Below, piece by piece: positions 45,834 through 54,702 of a DNA stretch of 64,000 nucleotides; the stretch's first letter is position 1, and the number at the start of each line of letters is the position of its first letter. The DNA is taken from the NCBI GenBank assembly GCA_036495195.1, contig DASXNH010000216.1, positions 17,271 to 81,270 on the forward strand, read 5' to 3'. Origin of the DNA: Palsa-872 sp036495195 (GTDB taxonomy: Bacteria > Chloroflexota > Dormibacteria > Dormibacterales > Dormibacteraceae). The translations under genes were made by a program, and so were the position numbers. Below the pieces are notes generated by a model, which worked only from the letters and a program-made list of their open reading frames with translations, searched no databases and had not been told where the DNA came from.

Positions 45834-48800
45834 ATGAGTGACCCCGAGCCAACCTCATCCATGAGTCCGCAAGTTCTGGCCGGTGACGCGCCTGCGATGA
45901 CAGCCGCTCGCACGCCTGAGCCAACCGCCTTGAAGGTCGGTCGCCGCCAGGTCTCGGTGCACCGCCTCGACGGCGGACTCGAGCGAGGCGAGTCTGATGC
46001 GCGGTCCCTCAGCCCCGACGGATTCCCGATCTACACACCGCCTGACCTGGATCGCGCGCGCTGGATCCCCGTTCGCGACATCAAGTACGTGGTCTTCGGC
46101 TCCGTCGAGGACCCTGACCTCGAGGCCGATCCAGGCGAGAAGAGCCAGGCCCGCAAGGCGATCCTTCGCTTCCGCGACGGCGAGTGGATCCCCGCGTATA
46201 TGGATGCTGACCAGCCGCGGGACAGCGCTGGAGTCGCGATCAAGATCCGCCTGACCGAGCGCCAGCGCGTGATTCCCGCCATCGCCGCGAACGCGGCGCT
46301 GCTGGAGATGCAGTTCGTCGACCTGTGGGCATCCACCACCGACGCAGCGCAGCCACACCGCCGCCGATCCGACATCGTCGAGGCGGCCGCGCGGCAGGGT
46401 CGCGACCTCACGAAGCTCGCCAATGATTTCCGCGACCGGCTGGCGCTGATCCGTGATGTCGGCTTGACGACCGGCGACACTCTGGCGTTCTCGCGCGCGG
46501 TGCGGACCCACCTCGACCGCTTCCTCGCGGAGGACGGCATCAACCTGAACTCGGTCGAAAAGTCGGCGCTCGCGGACATCATCCTGCGCGCAGCGGTCGG
46601 CTACGGGCCGCTCGACAGCCTGCTTCACGACCGCTCGGTCAGCGAAATCATGGTCAACGGGCCCGACCAGGTCTTTATCGAGCGGCGCGGTGTCCTGACC
46701 AAGGCCGACATCCGATTCGAGGATGAGAATCAGCTGCTGGAGACGATCCGCCGCATGGTGGCGACCACCGGCCGCCACATCGACGGCCTGAACCCGATGG
46801 TGGACGCTCGCCTCCCTGACGGCAGCCGTGTGAACGCGATCATCCGACCCGCAGCCATCCACGGCGCGGCGCTCACGATCAGAAAGTTCAAGGACGCCGT
46901 GCTCGGCATCGACGACCTGACGCGCGAAGGAAGCCTCAGCCCAGCGATGGCCGAGTTCCTCAAGGCCGCTGTGCTCGGCCGCATGAACGTGCTGGTCTCC
47001 GGTGGCACCGGTTCCGGCAAGACCACGACCCTCAACGTCATCGCGCGGTTCATCCCTCATAACCAGCGCGTGATCACGATCGAGGACGCGGCCGAGCTTC
47101 AGATCGATCACCCCCATGTCATCGCGCTCGAGCACCGTCCGGCCAACGTCGAAGGTAAGGGCGAACTGACCATCCGCCAGCTGCTGCGCAACAGCCTTCG
47201 AATGAGGCCTGACCGCATCCTGGTCGGTGAGGTGCGCGGCGCCGAAGCGCTCGACATGCTCCAGGCCATGAACACCGGCCACGACGGAAGCATGTCGACC
47301 ATCCACTCGAACTCAGCCCGAGACGCGCTGTCCCGTCTGGAAACCATGGTGATGATGGCCTCGATCGACATTCCATTCGAGGCTGTCCGCGCGCAGATCG
47401 CGTCAGCCGTCAACCTCATCGTCCACCAGGCCCGCATGCCGGACGGACGCCGCAAGGTGGCGCAGATTGCAGAAGTCGTCGGCTACGACTCCAACGGGGC
47501 GATCCTTCGCGACATCTTCCTGCTCGGCATGGGCACAGACCTGCGCCTCGAATACAACGCGACCGGGTACATCCCGACCTCCTTGGACAAGGCAGCCTTC
47601 TACGGAGTGCAGGTCGACCAGGACCTGTTCGATCCGGTGAAGTCGCGCTTCGTTCCGGCGGGCTCGGACAGCATGATGCCGGTCGTCAAGGACCCGCTCA
47701 TGAGCGGGCAGCGTGGTGGCGGCGAGAACGTGGTGCGCCAGGTGGTGGTCGTACCGTTCAGCTCAGACCGCCCCGGCGACCGCGACTCGCGGCAGCAGTC
47801 GCACACGGTGCAGTCGATGCCAACCAGCCAGGCAAGCACGATGGCCTCCACGCCTGAGATGCAGGAGGAGATGCGCAAGCTGATCGACGCAGCGAGGTCA
47901 GCCGTGGCCGACCTCCAGGCGGCGGCTCCGCAGACAGGCCAGGCATCGCCTCCTTCCCAGCCACCGCCAGAGTTCGCGGCGCCCGCCGCGCCTGCACTTA
48001 CAGGCGATGTCGCCCACGCCGCTCCTCAGCAGGCACCGGCTCCGCTGTTTGTCGCACCGCCTCAGCAGGGCCAGCAGGCGCCCGCACCGCCACCTCGATG
48101 GAGCCAGGGCGAGTCCGAGGCGCAGGCCAACCAGGCGCTGCAAGCCGCCACGGCGATGGCGCGCGCAACCACCGCCCTAGGTCAGATGGCGGCTGCCGCG
48201 GGTGGTTTTGTCCACGCGGGCATCCTGCCGACGATCCAGGGCGAAGGTACGTTGCCCCAGGGGGCGACGCGACGAATCGGGGCTGTGATCGAGAGTCTCA
48301 TCACCCGCAAGGGGTTGAACCTCCGGCTGGCGCCGGCCGTGACTCAGGCATTCGAGGGCGCGGAGCTCAAAGCGAGCGACTACGCGGGACCCAACCACAT
48401 CAGCAAGGAGTCGGCAGGCCGCGAGCTGCGCCAGGCGGTTGAGGCCGGCGTGCTGCAGGTCGTCAGGTATCCGCAGGGTGAGGCGGGATTCCGTGCCGGC
48501 CCTGACCTGCTGCGGTTGGTCGCCGAAGGCCTCGGCCAGCCGGTGAACTCGGCCCAGCCACTCACACCCGAGACGATCATCGGCAGCCTCTCCGTGGGGC
48601 AGACCGAAGGCACGGTCACGATCATGTTCACTGACATGGAGGGGTCCACCAACCTCCTCTCCACGCGCGGATTCACGGAATCCCACGAGATCATGAAGGC
48701 TTACGAAACGATCATCGACGAGAAGGTCGCCGAGCACGCCGGCCGCCGGATCAAAGGCCTTGGCGACGGTTTGATGGTCAGCTTCGGGTCGAGCCGCCAC

Positions 48801-50735
48801 GGCGTCGAATGCGCGCTCGAGATCCAGAAGGCGATCGCCGAGTACAGCAAGCAGAACCCTGAACGCAAGATCCGGATCCGCATCGGCATCAACACCGGCG
48901 AGGTGGTCGAGGAGGCCGGTGACATCTTCGGCGCGGCCGTCAACGTCGCGGCTCGCGTTGCCGGTAAGGCCAAGGGTGGCGAGATCCTCGTCTCAGACGT
49001 CGTGCGCTCGCTGGTGGGGCCCGTGGCCGAGATCAAGTTCGACTTCAAGGGCGCGTACAAGCTCAAGGGGTTTCCTGACCGGTGGCGCATCCACAAGGTC
49101 ACACCGGGCGAGTCGACCACCCTGGTCACGGTGCTTCCGACCGGCGACGGTTTCGTCGGCCGTGACCAGGAGCGCCTTGACCTTCGGATGGTGCTGGATC
49201 GCGCGGCTACGGGATCCGGCGGCATGGTGTTCATCGCCGGCGCTCCAGGCATCGGCGCGTCGCGGCTCGCCGCTGAGGTCGCGGGCGACGCTGCTCGCAA
49301 GGGATGGGTCGTCCTGAGCGGGCGCTGCGTTGAGCAGGCCGCGAATCCTCTGTCGCCGTTCCGCGAGGTGCTCAACGCCGCGGTCGCGAGCGCCGGGGCA
49401 AAGACGCTGCAGGATGCGATCGGAGAGAACGGCCAGCTCTTGGCTCAGCTCGTGCCGGCGTTGCGGCAAAAGGTTCGCGGGCTGGCGGCAACCCCTGAGG
49501 TCACTGCAGACAAGCTGCGCGAGCAGCTGTTCCACGCGATCTTCGACTTCCTGGTCGTGTATCAAGGCGCCAAGCCCATGTTGGTTGTGATCGACGACCT
49601 CCAGTGGGCGGATGACGCGTCGATCCTGCTGCTACGCGATCTGGCAGAGCGCCTGGGTGGCAGCCGCATCGTCCTGGCCGCAACCTATTGGGAATCCGAG
49701 CTCGACTCGGGACGGCCGTTCACGCCGGTGGTTTCGCGGTTGCTGCGCCGGCGCCGCGCGCAGCGTATCGGTATCGGACGGCTGTCGGACCGCGAGGTCG
49801 AGAAGATGGTGGCGGCGATGGCGGCAGATACGCCGGTGACGCCCCTCCAGCTCCTGGGCATTCAGGCGGCAACCGACGGCAACCCGCTATTCGTCGAGCA
49901 CTCCTACCTCTACATGGCTGCCTCGGACAGCATGCTCGGCGGCAGCTCCCGCGTTCAGGCGAGCTTCACCGAGGAGGATCTGGAGCTCGCGCAAAGCGTG
50001 CGTGGCCTCATCGGGCGCCGGCTGGAGCGGCTGAGCGAGCCGGCGCAGCGGATGCTGGTGGCCGCGGCTGTCGTCGGTCGCGACTTTGACATCGCGCTGC
50101 TGGAAGCCTTTGGTGAGCTTTCAGGGCACGAGCTGCGCGAGGCCCTCGACGAAGCGACGCGCGGACACTTCCTCACGAGCGCATCGGCCGACAGATATCG
50201 CTTCGGACACGACCTCATCCGCCAGCGCGTCCTGGCCGTCCTGCCGCTGCCTCGCCTCCAGGCCTATCACCTGGCTGTGGCCGACACACTGGAGCGGGTC
50301 TACGGCAAGTCAGCCAACGAACGTGCCGGCGAGATCGGCTTCCACCTCTATCAGGCCGGCACCGCCGCCGACCCGGTGCGAACTGCGTCCTATCTGTCGC
50401 AAGCGGCAAGGAATGCGCTCGCTGTGGGCGCCTTCGAGGAGGTGCTGCGACTGGTCGAGACAACTCTTACACTGCTCCCCGGCGACCGGATTCGCGAGCG
50501 CGCCGAGGCGCTCATGATGCGCGGCCAGGCATTCTGGGGGCTCGGCCGGTTTGACGATGCCAAGGCGGCGCTCAATGGTGCGGCCCAACGATTCGATGAG
50601 CAGGGCGACGCGAAGGGAGCGGCCGCGATCCGCGAGTGGATCGAGCAGCTCGACCACCGCGAGGACGTCGGGGCGCCTGAGGCGGCCGAGGTCGTCGATG
50701 AGGAAGCCGAGGCCCCAGAACCCGTTCCCTCGTAG
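45834..50735 (+). CDS. TadA/CpaF pilus ATPase fused to adenylate cyclase and AAA-TPR module
   Basis: A 1,633-residue multidomain protein. After an unassigned N-terminal region (about 55-130), residues 190-590 are a CpaF/TadA secretion ATPase: SEIMVNGPDQVFIERRG, Walker A GGTGSGKT at 390-397, RILVGEVRGAEALDML and a STIHSNSARDAL His box. A Pro/Gln linker (to 780) and a winged-helix-like stretch (about 800-900) follow. Residues 925-1090 are a class III cyclase: metal Asp934 and Asp978, adenine-type Lys974 and Asp1030, Asn1037 and Arg1041, so ATP is the expected substrate. An AAA_16-like NTPase follows with P-loop GAPGIGAS at 1136-1143 (Ala replaces the Lys) and an intact VVIDDLQWADD; TPR-like helices end it. 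A TTG at 45828 is an alternative start. Confidence 0.92.
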   Translation: MSDPEPTSSMSPQVLAGDAPAMTAARTPEPTALKVGRRQVSVHRLDGGLERGESDARSLSPDGFPIYTPPDLDRARWIPVRDIKYVVFGSVEDPDLEADPGEKSQARKAILRFRDGEWIPAYMDADQPRDSAGVAIKIRLTERQRVIPAIAANAALLEMQFVDLWASTTDAAQPHRRRSDIVEAAARQGRDLTKLANDFRDRLALIRDVGLTTGDTLAFSRAVRTHLDRFLAEDGINLNSVEKSALADIILRAAVGYGPLDSLLHDRSVSEIMVNGPDQVFIERRGVLTKADIRFEDENQLLETIRRMVATTGRHIDGLNPMVDARLPDGSRVNAIIRPAAIHGAALTIRKFKDAVLGIDDLTREGSLSPAMAEFLKAAVLGRMNVLVSGGTGSGKTTTLNVIARFIPHNQRVITIEDAAELQIDHPHVIALEHRPANVEGKGELTIRQLLRNSLRMRPDRILVGEVRGAEALDMLQAMNTGHDGSMSTIHSNSARDALSRLETMVMMASIDIPFEAVRAQIASAVNLIVHQARMPDGRRKVAQIAEVVGYDSNGAILRDIFLLGMGTDLRLEYNATGYIPTSLDKAAFYGVQVDQDLFDPVKSRFVPAGSDSMMPVVKDPLMSGQRGGGENVVRQVVVVPFSSDRPGDRDSRQQSHTVQSMPTSQASTMASTPEMQEEMRKLIDAARSAVADLQAAAPQTGQASPPSQPPPEFAAPAAPALTGDVAHAAPQQAPAPLFVAPPQQGQQAPAPPPRWSQGESEAQANQALQAATAMARATTALGQMAAAAGGFVHAGILPTIQGEGTLPQGATRRIGAVIESLITRKGLNLRLAPAVTQAFEGAELKASDYAGPNHISKESAGRELRQAVEAGVLQVVRYPQGEAGFRAGPDLLRLVAEGLGQPVNSAQPLTPETIIGSLSVGQTEGTVTIMFTDMEGSTNLLSTRGFTESHEIMKAYETIIDEKVAEHAGRRIKGLGDGLMVSFGSSRHGVECALEIQKAIAEYSKQNPERKIRIRIGINTGEVVEEAGDIFGAAVNVAARVAGKAKGGEILVSDVVRSLVGPVAEIKFDFKGAYKLKGFPDRWRIHKVTPGESTTLVTVLPTGDGFVGRDQERLDLRMVLDRAATGSGGMVFIAGAPGIGASRLAAEVAGDAARKGWVVLSGRCVEQAANPLSPFREVLNAAVASAGAKTLQDAIGENGQLLAQLVPALRQKVRGLAATPEVTADKLREQLFHAIFDFLVVYQGAKPMLVVIDDLQWADDASILLLRDLAERLGGSRIVLAATYWESELDSGRPFTPVVSRLLRRRRAQRIGIGRLSDREVEKMVAAMAADTPVTPLQLLGIQAATDGNPLFVEHSYLYMAASDSMLGGSSRVQASFTEEDLELAQSVRGLIGRRLERLSEPAQRMLVAAAVVGRDFDIALLEAFGELSGHELREALDEATRGHFLTSASADRYRFGHDLIRQRVLAVLPLPRLQAYHLAVADTLERVYGKSANERAGEIGFHLYQAGTAADPVRTASYLSQAARNALAVGAFEEVLRLVETTLTLLPGDRIRERAEALMMRGQAFWGLGRFDDAKAALNGAAQRFDEQGDAKGAAAIREWIEQLDHREDVGAPEAAEVVDEEAEAPEPVPS

Positions 50736-50757
50736 CCCGAGACCCGGGGTCCGTCGT

Positions 50758-52779
50758 TTAGCTGACAAGGCGTGCCGCAGGTGGCACCGGCATGAAGTCC
50801 GAGATGCCAGTCATGGTCGGCAGCGTTCCGGTGAAGGTGATGGTGTCAGCGATGACCCCGCCTGTCGCGTCAGTTCTGAAACCGACGCTGGTCGGAATGT
50901 TCAGGGAGGCGGCCGGCATGTAGACGAGCCCGATGTACGCCGAGGCGGTTGAAGCGCCCATGACGTTGGCGCAGGTGTTGGCAGTCTCGGCTGCGTAGAT
51001 GCCGGGTTCATAGACCGCCATCCAGTTGAACTGGTACCCGCTGAAGACGTAGTTGTCGCCGCCATTCGGATCGCTGAGGCAGCTGCCGCTGGGGACGTAA
51101 TACGCAACCGCGCCGGGCGTGATCTTGCCGGGACACGTGGCCGGCGCTCCGGCCAGCGTGGCGCATTGGTTCTCGTTGGCCCGGTCGCCCGCGGGCGGGG
51201 CCGCCCGGTCGGGGACCTGGTTGGGCAGGCCACCGGCGAGCGGGGCAATCTCCGAGTCGGGGGGATAGGAGCCGATGACTCCCGGGGCCGCGGCACCGTT
51301 GGGCGTGAACAGCGGCCCCAGAACCGCGCCGGTGAACAGGGCGTCCTCGCCGCCAAGGGTGCACCTGTCGCCGTTGTTGCCGTTGCCGTTGCCATGGCCG
51401 TTGTTGCTGCTGTTGCCAAAGGGGCAGCTGCTGGTGTCGTCGTTCTGGACCGCGCTCGCGACCTGGATGGTGCCTGCAAGGCCGAACGGGCCGGCACACG
51501 AGCCCGGCGGCGGATCGACGTAGACGCGATAGGACGTCGCTCCGGGCACGTTGCTCACCTGGACCTGAAGAACTTCGCCGGGATCGATCCTCTGCGTCTG
51601 GCAGCGGGAAGGAGCGCTCTCGCGAATGTAGCTGACACCGTTGTAGGTGTCGGTTCTCACGGAGGTGATCTCGACGCCCCATGTCCCCCTGGGAATCCCA
51701 TTTCCATTTATCGAGTTGAGCCGGAACGCCCCGGCGCAGTTGACGCCATCGAGGTTCCAGAACTGATTGTTGGATAGGACCGTGTTGTTGGCGGGGTCTG
51801 GTTCATCCGGTGGCTTGAGCTCGTTGCTGACCAGCCCACCGTTGTTCGCGTAGCCTGCCTGCCACTTGTAGACGCCGCCGCCGAGGAAGTAGCACTTCTT
51901 GCTGCCGAAGGTGGGATTGGCGCTGTAGGTGCCGGGGTACAGCACGACATCCCTTCCAGGTTTGGCCTGGCTGCCGCCCGCCACCGGCGGGGGCGGATAG
52001 TTGGGGTCGCCGAATGCATAGCCGGACTTCGTGAGCCCCGCCACGCTTGGGAAGGTGCACGGTGGAGCCGACCCGCTCGGATAGCACGTCGTCGTCACCG
52101 AGCCGGGCACGACCGCCTGGCACCTGGCGTAGATGTCGCCGGCCACCTTGAGATTGGATCCGTTGGGGACGCTGATGGCCCCTGACGAGACGATGGTTCC
52201 GAACACCGTGAGAGTGCCGCTGCCCGAGACCGACATCGCGACCCCCGGCTTGCCTCCGCAGCCGGCCTGGTTGAGCGCGGCCAGGGTCGGCGTGTACAGG
52301 AGGTTGTTCACTCCCCCGGCCGCCGACGCGGTGATGCTCGGCGACACCCCGTTGGTGAGGATGCGGCCGAACTGGAGGCTGAGAGACCGGGTCGCGGTGA
52401 GCGTGAACCGGCTTCCCGCGGCTCCCAATGCGAGCACCGTCTGCGTCAGGGCGGTGCCGTCCGAGTACGTGCAGGTGACAACGTAGGAGGCCGCTCCCGG
52501 CGAGCCATACCCGGGCGCGCATCCCGGGGCGGCATACAGCCTCAGATTCTTGCCAAAGCTGGCGGTGGCTGCCTGCTCTGCCTGGGTGTAGCTGCCGGTC
52601 TGCTGAAAGGTGTCGCCAGCCGCGAGGGCGGCAGCGTCCACAGAGTCCTGCAGGTCGCGACGCAACGAGTACGCGCGAGCGCCGTCGATGGCGAGGGCCG
52701 CCATGCCGATGAGGACCGCCAGCATCACCGCGATCAACACGATGGCCTGGCCGCGCTGACTCTGCCTCTTTGCGATCAA
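50758..52779 (-). CDS. TadG-like Flp pilus assembly protein
   Basis: Exported pilus-associated protein with the TadG-like N-terminus: QRGQAIVLIAVMLAVLIGMAALAIDGARAYSLRRDLQDSVDAAALAAG (residues 8-55) has one membrane helix and the AIDGARAYS/DAAALA marks. The rest, about 600 residues, is extracytoplasmic, rich in Gly, Asn and Pro, with a fibronectin-like stretch (VPGATSYRVYVDPPPGS) and a Gly/Asn-rich run of alternating N and G near 465-475. Several Cys pairs suggest disulfides. It is last of three minor pilin-type genes that overlap each other by 4 bp, convergent with the pilus ATPase fusion. Confidence 0.85.
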   Translation of the reverse strand: MIAKRQSQRGQAIVLIAVMLAVLIGMAALAIDGARAYSLRRDLQDSVDAAALAAGDTFQQTGSYTQAEQAATASFGKNLRLYAAPGCAPGYGSPGAASYVVTCTYSDGTALTQTVLALGAAGSRFTLTATRSLSLQFGRILTNGVSPSITASAAGGVNNLLYTPTLAALNQAGCGGKPGVAMSVSGSGTLTVFGTIVSSGAISVPNGSNLKVAGDIYARCQAVVPGSVTTTCYPSGSAPPCTFPSVAGLTKSGYAFGDPNYPPPPVAGGSQAKPGRDVVLYPGTYSANPTFGSKKCYFLGGGVYKWQAGYANNGGLVSNELKPPDEPDPANNTVLSNNQFWNLDGVNCAGAFRLNSINGNGIPRGTWGVEITSVRTDTYNGVSYIRESAPSRCQTQRIDPGEVLQVQVSNVPGATSYRVYVDPPPGSCAGPFGLAGTIQVASAVQNDDTSSCPFGNSSNNGHGNGNGNNGDRCTLGGEDALFTGAVLGPLFTPNGAAAPGVIGSYPPDSEIAPLAGGLPNQVPDRAAPPAGDRANENQCATLAGAPATCPGKITPGAVAYYVPSGSCLSDPNGGDNYVFSGYQFNWMAVYEPGIYAAETANTCANVMGASTASAYIGLVYMPAASLNIPTSVGFRTDATGGVIADTITFTGTLPTMTGISDFMPVPPAARLVS

Positions 52780-53321
52780 TACTCGGTCCGGTAGATGGCG
52801 GCCGCGGTGATCAATATGCGGTTGGCGGTGGCCTGCGCCACCACGGGCGTGATCAAGATCAGGTTGAAGCGCAACGTCACCTGCAGCGGTGCGTTGCGAG
52901 TGGCCGGCACCACCGCGCTGCAGCCGCCGCTCGCCGCTGCCGGATACTCACCCCCGGGCGCGTTCATCGGAGGTGTTGTCTCGACCGTCGCCGGGGGATT
53001 GGGCTCGGTCACGTACATCCATGCGGCGTTGGGGGGCGGGGTCGCGCTGGTGATCGGACCTTGCGCGCATGGCTCGGTCACCGGCGCCCCGATCAGCTGG
53101 GTCGAGACGGCGGCGAGGACGCTGGCATTCGTCGGCAGCGTGAAGGGTGCCTTCACGGCCGCCCGCGCGCCTTCACGAGCGGCGTGATTCAACGTGTCGT
53201 AGTAGAAGACCGCCCGGCCGATGTCGATGGTGCCGAACAGAAGCAGCAGCAGGACGGGCGAGATGAGGGCGAACTCGATCAACGCTTGCGACGATTGGCC
53301 CCGGCGAGTCCCCAAGCTCAA
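52776..53321 (-). CDS. TadE-like minor pilin (second copy)
   Basis: TadE family pseudopilin-like protein of 181 residues. SQALIEFALISPVLLLLLFGTIDIGRAVFYYDTLNHAAREGARAA-type sequence at residues 10-55 gives the Glu of the prepilin-like helix and the conserved AAREGARAA. The rest is a small periplasmic or extracellular domain with two Cys. It overlaps both neighbours by 4 bp, so it is translated with them. It probably assembles with or helps assemble the Flp/Tad pilus at the inner membrane. Confidence 0.88.
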   Translation of the reverse strand: MSLGTRRGQSSQALIEFALISPVLLLLLFGTIDIGRAVFYYDTLNHAAREGARAAVKAPFTLPTNASVLAAVSTQLIGAPVTEPCAQGPITSATPPPNAAWMYVTEPNPPATVETTPPMNAPGGEYPAAASGGCSAVVPATRNAPLQVTLRFNLILITPVVAQATANRILITAAAIYRTEY

Positions 53322-53899
53322 GAGCCGCCCACCGTCACGTGCGTGTTGGCCGCCAGGTGGAAGGCTCCGAGCTGGGCTGACACCAGAGGGGTCAGCGGAC
53401 CGTAGGTGAAGAGCACTATCACGTTGACGTCCTGCAGGCTCTGGCCGGAGGCGGGCGCGCTCGTGAAGTCGAGGCCTGGGTTGTTCTGGTAACAGATGTA
53501 GAGCCAGGTCTGATTGGCTGTCGGCGGGTAGGCGGAGCTCGCGTATGGGGGATTGTGGAAAGCGTTGCCGTCGGTCGGGTTGGGGCAGGTCGTGCCGGGG
53601 TTCTTCAAAGCCGACGCCGGGAGCGAGGCGGCGGCCAGCTCGGCGTCGACGCTGGCCTTGATCTGGGCGTCGTAAAGGTAGGGGTGCGTCAGCGTGGGCG
53701 CCTGGAAGTAGGCCCCGTGCCGTGCGCCCTCGCGGGCGGCGTTGGAGATCACCTCTGTGACATAGATCGCACGGCCGATGTCGACCAGGCCCCCGACGAG
53801 AAGGAGGAGGACCACCGACGAGAGCGCGAACTCGACCAGGGACTGACCTGATTGGGCTCTCATGCCCGATCTTCGGATCGAGTTAGGGGGGCGCGACAC
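53318..53899 (-). CDS. TadE-like minor pilin (first copy)
   Basis: TadE family protein of 193 residues. SGQSLVEFALSSVVLLLLVGGLVDIGRAIYVTEVISNAAREGAR at 17-60 shows the prepilin-like helix with Glu and the AAREGAR mark. The globular part contains two Cys (TTCPNP and YICYQNNPG). It starts the minor pilin operon, running opposite to cpaB from the same 29-bp intergenic gap. The sequence differs clearly from the next TadE-like gene, so the two are paralogues with probable separate roles. Confidence 0.88.
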   Translation of the reverse strand: MSRPPNSIRRSGMRAQSGQSLVEFALSSVVLLLLVGGLVDIGRAIYVTEVISNAAREGARHGAYFQAPTLTHPYLYDAQIKASVDAELAAASLPASALKNPGTTCPNPTDGNAFHNPPYASSAYPPTANQTWLYICYQNNPGLDFTSAPASGQSLQDVNVIVLFTYGPLTPLVSAQLGAFHLAANTHVTVGGS

Positions 53900-53928
53900 C
53901 GGACTATCTTGCCTATGATGGGTCGGAA

Positions 53929-54699
53929 TTGCGCACTACTATGGGCGGCCTCACCTCGCGTAGGCCGTTCACGCTCCTAGGCATTGTCCTCGCCCTGCTC
54001 GTAATCGCCGCCTTCGTCCTCGTAGCAATCAACGCATCGACGGGGTCGACCGGTCCATCGGCAAATGTGGTGGTGGCCACCAAGGACCTGGCCCCGCGGA
54101 TTCCGATCGATGCTGGGTCCCTGGCGATCAAGAACATCCAGACCTCCGGCTATCCCAGCAACCTACTGTTCTCCAAGATTTCCGACGTTGCGGGAACGGT
54201 TCCCCTGGTTTCAATCCTGACCGGCGAGGCGATCACAGCCAACCTGGTGGCCAAGTCAGGGCAGTCGCTCGGAGCGCAGTCCGCCTACCTGCCGATCCCG
54301 TCCGGCTATGTCGGGCTGACGATCCCCACCAGCGAGCAGCAGGGGGTTGCGGGCTACATCCAGCCTGGTGACTACATCTCGGTGATCGCCACGGTGGCCT
54401 CGGGCGCCAAGATCGCCAGCAAGACCGTGTTCATCAATCTGCACGTGATCCGGGTCGGCACAGAGTCGACCGGCGCCGGCTCGAGCGCGACGGCCACCAG
54501 CCTCACCATCGTGGTGACCCCATGCCAGGCGGAGTTCATCACATGGTTTTTGACCTACGCCTCGCTCAAGTACGAGCTCTCCTCGTATCAGGACTACGGG
54601 ACTCCGAATACGGCAAAGGATCCAAACTGCCAAAGCGTCACCGACGCGAGAGGCGTAACCCTGCCATTGGTGCAGAAGACCTACCCCTCGCTCTTCTAA
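53929..54699 (+). CDS. cpaB: Flp pilus assembly protein CpaB (RcpC)
   Basis: Tad pilus protein with one N-terminal membrane helix (RPFTLLGIVLALLVIAAFVLVAI, residues 12-34) and an SAF domain (VVVATKDLAPRIPIDAGSLAIKNI near 45-65), then the RcpC-type region (VGLTIPTSEQQGVAGYIQPGDYISVIATV near 122-150). RcpC/CpaB proteins are envelope components thought to modify or guide the pilus. The start is a TTG (TATGAT lies 9 nt before it) or the ATG at 53941. It heads the cpaB-tadB-tadC unit, with a 3-bp gap to tadB. Confidence 0.9.
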   Translation: MRTTMGGLTSRRPFTLLGIVLALLVIAAFVLVAINASTGSTGPSANVVVATKDLAPRIPIDAGSLAIKNIQTSGYPSNLLFSKISDVAGTVPLVSILTGEAITANLVAKSGQSLGAQSAYLPIPSGYVGLTIPTSEQQGVAGYIQPGDYISVIATVASGAKIASKTVFINLHVIRVGTESTGAGSSATATSLTIVVTPCQAEFITWFLTYASLKYELSSYQDYGTPNTAKDPNCQSVTDARGVTLPLVQKTYPSLF

Positions 54700-54702
54700 G
54701 TC

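Noticed and set aside
45855..47306. 483-residue minus-strand frame inside the TadA-cyclase gene
   Set aside because: Antisense of a strongly conserved ATPase, His/Arg/Val-rich, with no domain signal.
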